Positions 1 through 5,173 of a DNA stretch of 5,173 nt are shown here, in pieces. Under the pieces are notes generated by a model. It was not told the DNA's origin and ran no database searches. It saw only the letters and a list, made by a program, of their open reading frames with translations. Location of the stretch: assembly GCA_937927565.1 (NCBI GenBank), contig CALBDV010000511.1, positions 1 through 5,173 on the forward strand, in the 5' to 3' direction. The position numbers and the translations under genes are program-made. This stretch comes from an uncultured Holophagales bacterium. Its GTDB lineage: Bacteria > Acidobacteriota > Thermoanaerobaculia > UBA5066. The first letter of the stretch is position 1. Each line of letters starts with the position of its first letter.

Positions 1-2540
1 AGCTGGTCGAGCTTGCGGCGGTAGGAGTAGACGTACGACCGGCCGTCCGCGCTCAGGTGGATGGGGCCGATTCCCTGGACGCCGGCGGGGTCGGGGGGGA
101 CGAGCTCGAGCCACGGCTGACGTTCGCCGGTCGTCACGTCGACCCGTTCGACTTTCGCGGGGACGCCCGATTCGCTCCGGACGAAGATCGCCTTCCCGTC
201 TTCCGTCCAGCGGATCGGGACGTCGTCAGAGGACGTTCCCGGAACGACGAGAGGCTCGCCCTCGCCGACGGGGTAGAGCGTCAACTCCCCCGCGGGGCTC
301 GACGCGAACGCGAAGCGTCCGTCCGGCGACGCGATCGCGCAGAAGTAGGCGGTGATCCCCTCAGGGCTGATCGGGGCGAGCTTCGCGGTCGCCAGATCGA
401 AGGTGTAGAGCCTCGCGCCTCCACTCTCGACGCTGCCGGAGAGAACAAGGCGCTCGCCCCCCGGGAGGAACGAGGCCGCGGAGGCGACGATCGCGGGGCG
501 GCCCAGGCGGCGCGTTTCGCCAGCCCCCGTCGGGAGGAGGAGGAGCTCGCGCTCGCCGTCGGCGGTCCGGGTCGTCAGGACCCACCTGCCGTCGGGCGAC
601 AACGCGAGGGCACGCCCGTCCCCGAGGCGAACGGGCGCGCCGCCGTCGGTTCGCCTCAGGAAGAGCCCGTACTCCGCCCCGAGGTTCTGCTCCTCGAAGA
701 GGACGAGCCGGCCGTCGTCCGAGAGAGCGGTGGGGAAGGACCAGTCGAGCCACGAGAGGTTGCGATCGCGGGTCTCGCCGGGCGGTCGCCCCACGATCTC
801 GCGCTGCTGCGTCGTGCGGGTCACGAGGACGAGGCCGGCCGCCGAGACGTCCTTGAGGTGGGTTCCCCCGAGGGAGCGGAAGAGGACACGGGACCGGCCG
901 GACAGGCTCGCGGCCCGGAGGCCGTTTCCGCCCGGGAAGAGCAGCTCCTCACCGGAAGCGGACCAGGAGAGGCCGTTGGCCGCCGAGGCGGAGACGGTCC
1001 GGACCACACCGTCCGGTCCGACGACCTTCACCGAGGCGGTGTTGTCGCCGCGGGCGCGGTGGTCGAGGAACGCGACGCTCTTTCCGTCGCGCCCGACCCG
1101 CGCGCTGGAGATCCAGCCCCCCGTCTCGTAGAGGGTCTTCCCGATCGGGTATTCGAGGCGCCGGAGAGGCCCGACCTCGCGCACGACGGCAAGGCCCTGA
1201 CCGTCCGGCGCCCAGTCGGCGTCCTGGACTCGCTCGAGGACCTCGCGCGGGGCTCCGCCGCCGAGCGGCATGCGGGCGAGCGTCGACGTGCTCTCCCACC
1301 CGATCGTGAACCGGTTCCCGAGCGCGAGGGCGAGCTCGCCCCTCGAGGAAACGGCCAGGACGTCGGCGCCGGGCACGTCCATCGACCGCGACTCGCGGGT
1401 GTCGAGCCGCACGCTGTAGACGCCCACGGGCTCCCCGTCCCAGGCCGCGCCGTAGACGACGGTCTGCCCGTCGGGAGCGAAGCGGGCACGGAGGACCGTG
1501 CCACGGCGGTAGGTCAGCGGCGACATGCGCAGGTCGTCGTTCGCGGCTGCGGGGCTTCGTCGGCCCGCGAGGACGCCGCCGACCGTGCCGGCGCCGACGA
1601 GAACCGCGGCCAGCGCCGCGACCGCCCATCGAGGCCACGGACGGCGCGTCGTGCGCGGCTCCGGCTCGACGGAGCCGGGACTCTCGAGGAGGACCCGCGC
1701 CTCGCCAATGTCCCGCAGCCGGTGCCTCGGGTCCCGGTCGAGGCAGCGACGCGCGAGCTGGCGCACGGCGGGCGGGGTCGAGCCCGGCAGCGCGCCGAAG
1801 TCCGGCTCGCGGGTGAGGACGGACGCGAGGACGTCGCTCACCGTCTCGCCCGCGAAGAGCCGCCGGCCGGCGAGCATCTCCCAGAGGACCACGCCGAAAG
1901 CCCAAATGTCGGCGCGCCTGTCGACGGCCTTCCCGCGCGCCTGCTCGGGCGACATGTACGACGCTGTGCCGAGGATGACGCCGATCCGGCTGCCGGCCGC
2001 CGTCATCGTCGGCGAGTTCATCAGCGTGGGGGAATGCTCGAGGTCGACGGCCGACGAGGTGCCCGACGCGTCCATCGCCTTGGCGAGGCCGAAGTCGAGG
2101 ACCTTGACCTTGCCATCCGGCGTGAGCTTCACGTTCGCGGGCTTGAGGTCGCGGTGGACGATCCCCTTTTCGTGCGCTTCCTCGAGTGCCTCGGCGATCT
2201 GGCGGGCGACGGAGAGGGCTTCGTCGAGAGGGAGCGCGCCGCGCTTCAGCCGCTCGGCGAGGTCTTCCCCCTCCACGAGCTCCATCACGAGGGCGCGGAC
2301 GCCGTTCGACTCCTCGAGGCCGTAGATCGAGGCGATGTTGGGGTGCTGGAGCTGGGCGAGAAGCTGCGCCTCGCGCTCGAACCGCGCGAGACGCTCGGCG
2401 TCGGCCGCGAAGGCCTCGGGCAGGACCTTGATCGCGACCTCGCGCTTCAGCTTCGAATCGGTTGCGCGGTAGACGACTCCCATCCCGCCCTCGCCGAGCG
2501 GGGCAGTGATCTCGTACACGCCGAGCCGTGCGCCGATCAA
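1..2540 (-). CDS. Second membrane serine/threonine protein kinase with divergent C-terminal beta-propeller (3' end beyond window)
   Basis: Paralogue of the kinase just upstream, with a complete N-terminus. The start is TTG at 2540-2538: it gives MIGARLGVYEITAPLGEGGMG, the expected N-terminus of this kinase family, and no ATG/GTG/TTG was seen in frame over the ~60 bases before it. By hand I found no in-frame stop from 2540 to 1, so 846 codons are visible. The final residues (SYRRKLDQL) suggest that only a short tail is missing. Seen: glycine loop G16-E-G-G-M-G21; K38 (VAIK); E57; HRDLKPAN at 129-136; DFG at 149-151; GTASYMSPEQ at 191-200; DIWAFG at 211-216; RDPRHRLRD around 269-277; TM helix at about 305-326 after a basic, proline-rich RRPWPR stretch; then about 510 residues of propeller. 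The propeller has few clear motifs (FAPDG 354, WAPDG 443, SPDG 647 and 737, SADG 829). All catalytic residues are present, so it should be active. What it senses and phosphorylates cannot be told. Confidence 0.93.
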   Translation of the reverse strand, partial: MIGARLGVYEITAPLGEGGMGVVYRATDSKLKREVAIKVLPEAFAADAERLARFEREAQLLAQLQHPNIASIYGLEESNGVRALVMELVEGEDLAERLKRGALPLDEALSVARQIAEALEEAHEKGIVHRDLKPANVKLTPDGKVKVLDFGLAKAMDASGTSSAVDLEHSPTLMNSPTMTAAGSRIGVILGTASYMSPEQARGKAVDRRADIWAFGVVLWEMLAGRRLFAGETVSDVLASVLTREPDFGALPGSTPPAVRQLARRCLDRDPRHRLRDIGEARVLLESPGSVEPEPRTTRRPWPRWAVAALAAVLVGAGTVGGVLAGRRSPAAANDDLRMSPLTYRRGTVLRARFAPDGQTVVYGAAWDGEPVGVYSVRLDTRESRSMDVPGADVLAVSSRGELALALGNRFTIGWESTSTLARMPLGGGAPREVLERVQDADWAPDGQGLAVVREVGPLRRLEYPIGKTLYETGGWISSARVGRDGKSVAFLDHRARGDNTASVKVVGPDGVVRTVSASAANGLSWSASGEELLFPGGNGLRAASLSGRSRVLFRSLGGTHLKDVSAAGLVLVTRTTQQREIVGRPPGETRDRNLSWLDWSFPTALSDDGRLVLFEEQNLGAEYGLFLRRTDGGAPVRLGDGRALALSPDGRWVLTTRTADGERELLLLPTGAGETRRLGRPAIVASAASFLPGGERLVLSGSVESGGARLYTFDLATAKLAPISPEGITAYFCAIASPDGRFAFASSPAGELTLYPVGEGEPLVVPGTSSDDVPIRWTEDGKAIFVRSESGVPAKVERVDVTTGERQPWLELVPPDPAGVQGIGPIHLSADGRSYVYSYRRKLDQ
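1563..1628 (-). other. Transmembrane helix of the downstream kinase
   Basis: This encodes residues 305-326, WAVAALAAVLVG to GGVLAG, flanked by RTTRRPWPR on the kinase side and GRRSP on the propeller side. The stronger positive charge on the kinase side agrees with an N-terminal-inside orientation. The linker from the kinase domain to the helix is only about 20 residues, shorter than in the upstream protein. Confidence 0.83.
2070..2459 (-). repeat. Paralogous direct repeat, downstream copy (kinase N-lobe to DFG)
   Basis: Second copy of the 390-base kinase-coding repeat, matching 4784-5173 with the same orientation and reading frame. It encodes residues 28-157 of the downstream kinase, including the VAIK lysine, HRDLKPAN and DFG. 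To the left of 2070 the alignment immediately needs gaps and identity falls (PPPGSASAADLAR against ASGTSSAVDLEH). Confidence 0.9.
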
Positions 2541-2551
2541 CGGGCCACCCC
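2537..2551 (-). promoter_or_regulatory. TTGA start/stop overlap with weak ribosome-binding site
   Basis: The upstream kinase ends in TGA (2539-2537) and the downstream kinase begins with TTG (2540-2538), so the genes share the four bases TTGA. A G-rich GGGGTGG (2551-2545) lies four bases before the TTG and is a poor match to a Shine-Dalgarno sequence. Such overlaps usually mean translation of the second gene depends on ribosomes finishing the first (established for ATGA/TTGA-type junctions; inferred here). The overlap itself is certain if TTG is the start. The next in-frame alternative, GTG at codon 8, would remove the conserved MIGARLG lead-in. Confidence 0.7.
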
Positions 2552-5173
2552 GCGGAGCCCGTCGACGAGCAGGAGATCCGACCGGCTCTGGTCGACTGAA
2601 ACCAGGAGTCGCGTCCGGTCGGGCGAGATGCCGAACGACTCGAGGACCGAGTCGGGTGAGCCCACGAGGAGCGTTCGCCGTGTGGCGTTCGTGTCGCGGC
2701 CGGGCACGATCTCCTGGGAGACGAGGCGCGTCGCCCCGGACTCGGAATCGTAATCGACCCAGACGAGGGTCGAGGATCCCGGGATCCAGCGGCTGCGCCC
2801 GAGCGTCAGGAGACCGAGCGGGACCGGCGGCAGCCCGATCGTGGCGACCTCGGAGCCGTCCGAGAGCGCCACGACACGGAGGAGGTTGTTCCCGGTGTCG
2901 ATGTAGGAAAACCAGAGACCGTCCGGGGAGAGCTCGGGCACGGCCAGGGTCCCGGCCACGACGAGCTGCGCTTCGGTACCGTCGGGCCGGATCTTCCAGA
3001 CTCCGCTCTTCGCGGGGTTCGCCGATACGTAGACGATCCAGGCCCCGTCGAGCGTCGCGGTGGGATTCTCCGCGTCGACCCCGTCGTCGGTGACGCGGCG
3101 TGCACGGCCGCCGTCGTTCTCGGCGATCCAGACCTCGAAACTGCCGCTGCGATTGGAGCTCCACAGGACGTGCTGGCCGTCGCGGGTGTAGGCGGGATCC
3201 CAGTCGTCGCCGGCAGCGACCGTCAGGCGGCGCACGGCGCCGGTCGAAAGCTCGAGCTCCCAGATGTCGAGGTTGCCGCCCCGATCGGAGTTGAACGCCA
3301 GCCGCGTGCCGTCCGGTGAGAAGACCGGCTGCCGGTCGACGCTGGCACCCCTCGTCCACCAGCGCGGGGGCGTGCCGCTCGCGCCCGTCGCCCCATTCGG
3401 GTCGAGAGGCCATTCCGCGAAATTCTGGATCGGGGAGCGCTGTTCGATGACGACGCGGCCAGGTCCGGCGACGTCGAGCCGGCCCGGCGGCTTCTGGAGC
3501 GACAGCAGCGTCTCGGGCGGCGCGCCGTTTCGCGGCACGAGCCGCAGCCGGCTGCCGCCGCGCCCGGACTGCGTCGTGGCCTCGGAGACGACGAGGTCGC
3601 CCGCGCCGGTCCACGCCCAGCCGCCGAAGAGGGTGCCCGGGGCGGGCTGGTAGAGCAGCTGGCGTTTCCCGCTCGCGGCGTCGAACGCGACGATCGACTG
3701 CTGGGCCGCGAAGTTCGTGCGCAGGTTCGTCAAGGCGCCGATCGAAAGGCCGTCGGGAGACCACCGCACGTCGAGGAGAACGGCGTCGGTCAGCAGGGTC
3801 ACCTTCCGCTCGTCGTCGCCGTCGGCCGACACGGTGAGGAGAGTGTCGGGAACGCCGGACGGGACTGAGGCCCGGGTGATTGCGATGCGACGGCCGTCGG
3901 GAGCCCAGGACGGCTCGCTCGCGAGGCCGTCGGCGATCCGGCGTGGCTCACCGCCGACCGTCGGGACGCGAAAGAGCCCGTACGGTGCCGCCGACCCGCG
4001 CAAGAAGATCAGCGTGCTCCCGTCGGGCGAGAACCGGGGCGTCGAATCGGCCGGGCCCGCCGTGAGCGCCACCTCTTCGCCGGTAGCGAGCTGCTTCAGC
4101 CAGATGCGCGAGCGGCCGTCGCGCGACGACGTGAAGGCGATCGTCTTGCCGTCGGGGGACGCAGAAGGGCCGGTGTCCTTTCCGCTGTAGGTGAGGGAGA
4201 CCAGCGTCGGCGGTTCGACCGGTGCTGGCGCGAAAACGGTATGCCCGAGGAGCGTGGCCCCGAGAACGCCGAGAACGAAGCCCGCGCCGAGCACCGCCCA
4301 CGGGGACGGCCAGCTCCTGCTTCGCTGGGCGGCCGCGTCTGCCTTCCCGGCCGGCTCCTCTCCAGGTTCCACCCGGCCCGCCAGGAGGTCGTCGAGGACG
4401 ATCCTCGCGTCGGCCACATCGTGCAGGCGGCTTCTCAGGCTGCGCTCGAGGCAGCGGCGGAGGAGATGGCGGAGCGCGGCGGGGATGCCGGCGGGGAGGG
4501 CCGCAAAGTCGATCTCGTTCTTGAGGACTCCGGCCAGCGTGTCGCTGACCGTGTCGGCCGCGAAGAGCGACCGGCCCGTGAGCATCTCGTGAAGGACGAC
4601 GCCGAGGGCCCAGATGTCGGCGCGCTTGTCGACCGCACCGCCTCGTGCCTGCTCGGGCGACATGTAGGCCGCGGTGCCGAGGATGACGCCGACCTGCGTG
4701 CCGCGCACTGCAGTCATCGTCGGCGAGTTCATGAGCGTGGGCGACCGGGCGAGGTCGGCCGCGGAGGCGGACCCCGGCGGCGGATCCATCGCCTTTGCGA
4801 GGCCGAAGTCGAGGACCTTGACCTTGCCGTCCGGCGTGACCTTGACGTTGGCGGGCTTGAGGTCGCGGTGAACGATTCCCCTCTCGTGCGCGGCCTCGAG
4901 GGCCTCGGCGATCTGCCGGGCGACGGACAGGGCCTCGTCGATGGGGAGCGGCCCGCGCTTCAGCCGCTCGGCGAGGTCTTCGCCCTCGACGAGCTCCATG
5001 ACGAGGGCGCGGACGCCTCCCGACTCCTCGAGGCCGTAGATCGAGGCGATGTTGGGGTGCTGGAGCTGCGCGAGGAGCTGCGCCTCGCGCTCGAAGCGCG
5101 CGAGGCGCTCGGCGTCGTCGGCGAACGCCTCGGGGAGGACCTTGATCGCGACCTCGCGCTTCAGCTTCGAGTC
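2537..5173 (-). CDS. Membrane serine/threonine protein kinase with C-terminal TolB/PD40 beta-propeller (5' end beyond window)
   Basis: Predicted receptor-type kinase that transfers phosphate from ATP to Ser/Thr of unknown proteins. 878 codons are visible, ending in TGA at 2539-2537. The frame stays open to the right edge and the first visible residues (DSKLKREVAIK) already lie inside the kinase N-lobe, so about 27 residues, including the glycine loop, are missing. The ATG at 4999 is internal. Seen in order, in window residue numbers: VAIK lysine at 11; FEREA helix-C glutamate near 30; HRDLKPAN at 102-109; DFG at 122-124; SPTLMNSPTMT in the activation loop; GTAAYMSPEQ; DIWALG; one hydrophobic helix at about 292-314; then a propeller to the end with about nine SPDG-type motifs and DIWELEL/RIWLKQL blade signatures. 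The HRD arginine suggests control by activation-loop phosphorylation. The TM helix puts the kinase in the cytoplasm and the propeller probably outside (inference). Oddity: subdomain XI reads RCLERSLRSRLHD, lacking the usual Asp-Pro. Family assignment is secure; ligand and substrate are unknown. Confidence 0.95.
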   Translation of the reverse strand, partial: DSKLKREVAIKVLPEAFADDAERLARFEREAQLLAQLQHPNIASIYGLEESGGVRALVMELVEGEDLAERLKRGPLPIDEALSVARQIAEALEAAHERGIVHRDLKPANVKVTPDGKVKVLDFGLAKAMDPPPGSASAADLARSPTLMNSPTMTAVRGTQVGVILGTAAYMSPEQARGGAVDKRADIWALGVVLHEMLTGRSLFAADTVSDTLAGVLKNEIDFAALPAGIPAALRHLLRRCLERSLRSRLHDVADARIVLDDLLAGRVEPGEEPAGKADAAAQRSRSWPSPWAVLGAGFVLGVLGATLLGHTVFAPAPVEPPTLVSLTYSGKDTGPSASPDGKTIAFTSSRDGRSRIWLKQLATGEEVALTAGPADSTPRFSPDGSTLIFLRGSAAPYGLFRVPTVGGEPRRIADGLASEPSWAPDGRRIAITRASVPSGVPDTLLTVSADGDDERKVTLLTDAVLLDVRWSPDGLSIGALTNLRTNFAAQQSIVAFDAASGKRQLLYQPAPGTLFGGWAWTGAGDLVVSEATTQSGRGGSRLRLVPRNGAPPETLLSLQKPPGRLDVAGPGRVVIEQRSPIQNFAEWPLDPNGATGASGTPPRWWTRGASVDRQPVFSPDGTRLAFNSDRGGNLDIWELELSTGAVRRLTVAAGDDWDPAYTRDGQHVLWSSNRSGSFEVWIAENDGGRARRVTDDGVDAENPTATLDGAWIVYVSANPAKSGVWKIRPDGTEAQLVVAGTLAVPELSPDGLWFSYIDTGNNLLRVVALSDGSEVATIGLPPVPLGLLTLGRSRWIPGSSTLVWVDYDSESGATRLVSQEIVPGRDTNATRRTLLVGSPDSVLESFGISPDRTRLLVSVDQSRSDLLLVDGLRGVAR
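4232..4300 (-). other. Transmembrane helix of the upstream kinase
   Basis: This encodes the 23-residue hydrophobic segment from WAVLGAGFVLG to GHTVF, the only strongly hydrophobic run in the protein. It sits between the kinase domain and the propeller, after a Glu/Ala/Lys/Arg-containing linker that ends SRSWPSP. Single-pass topology with the kinase inside is inferred from the family layout. Confidence 0.85.
4784..5173 (-). repeat. Paralogous direct repeat, upstream copy (kinase N-lobe to DFG)
   Basis: This 390-base stretch aligns without gaps to 2070-2459 at a constant offset of 2714 bases. By hand I count about 35 mismatches (about 91% identity), and 7 of the 130 encoded residues differ. 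The longest identical run I found is 48 bases, 5021-5068 against 2307-2354. The repeat probably continues past the right edge through the glycine-loop region. It is duplicated coding sequence, not a mobile element: no terminal inverted repeats or target duplications were seen. Confidence 0.9.

Noticed and set aside
949..1905. Minus-strand open frame of 318 codons overlapping the downstream kinase
   Set aside because: It is in the wrong register relative to the kinase frame, and its translation is Arg/Pro/Gly-rich and low in complexity. The true frame through this region encodes the kinase C-lobe, TM helix and propeller without a stop.
57..2753. Very long plus-strand open frame (898 codons)
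   Set aside because: It is codon-for-codon antisense to the downstream kinase and continues across the gene junction. The translation is Arg/Glu/Gly/Asp/Pro-rich with no recognisable domain, as expected from the complement of GC-rich coding DNA. The minus strand here encodes every catalytic motif of a kinase.
589..4034. Scattered short repeats of the form ccgtcgggcgac / ccgtccggcgag
   Set aside because: They could look like operators or a dispersed repeat, but they are the reverse complement of codons for Ser/Ala-Pro-Asp-Gly, the core motif of propeller blades, and they fall in frame at blade positions.
3264..4871. Plus-strand open frames antisense to the upstream kinase
   Set aside because: They lack domains, are rich in Arg/Ser/Pro, and lie over a clear kinase-propeller frame. 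They are shadows of GC-rich coding sequence.
4997..4999. ATG at 4999 as the start of the upstream kinase
   Set aside because: The frame is open to the right edge and encodes the VAIK lysine and helix-C glutamate upstream of this ATG. Starting here would remove the N-lobe and give a dead kinase. The downstream paralogue has the same Met at residue 86.
1..5173. Promoter, terminator, tRNA/rRNA, CRISPR or insertion sequence
   Set aside because: No intergenic DNA is visible, no T-run hairpin at the gene junction, no regularly spaced identical repeats, and no transposase motif. Local GC palindromes are what this base composition would be expected to produce.

Overview
The window is almost entirely protein-coding. 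It carries two large, tandem, minus-strand genes of the same architecture, each cut by one window edge. Both encode a membrane-anchored Hanks-type (PknB-like) serine/threonine protein kinase: a cytoplasmic N-terminal kinase domain, one transmembrane helix, and a large C-terminal beta-propeller of TolB/PD40 (WD40-like) type, probably exposed outside the cytoplasm. By eye the DNA is very GC-rich, around 70%, with strong G/C at third codon positions. High GC and expanded families of kinase-TM-propeller proteins are typical of Acidobacteriota (Solibacteres/Vicinamibacteria/Thermoanaerobaculia type). That assignment is an inference from gene style; no rRNA or taxonomic marker is present.

Layout, in the direction of transcription (right to left). 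Positions 5173 to 2537 hold the upstream kinase (878 codons visible). Its first ~27 residues, including the glycine-rich ATP loop, lie beyond the right edge. Positions 2540 to 1 hold the downstream kinase (846 codons visible). It begins with a TTG codon that shares four bases (TTGA) with the stop of the upstream gene, and it runs off the left edge with probably fewer than about 15 residues missing. I checked its frame across positions 1-2540 and found no stop codon. There is no intergenic space and no promoter, terminator, RNA gene, mobile element or CRISPR array that I can support.

The two genes are paralogues with uneven divergence. From just after the glycine loop to a few residues past the DFG motif they are about 95% identical in protein (7 differences in 130 residues by hand count) and about 91% in DNA. 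The rest of the kinase domain is clearly homologous but much less similar. The propellers show little resemblance beyond the generic repeat motif. The likely biology is two co-translated receptor-like kinases with the same catalytic engine and different input domains, perhaps acting on each other or on shared substrates. Their ligands and substrates cannot be read from the sequence. I do not see a previously undescribed system. The most interesting points are the duplication with uneven divergence, the start/stop overlap, and a conserved Ser/Thr-Pro motif in the activation loop.
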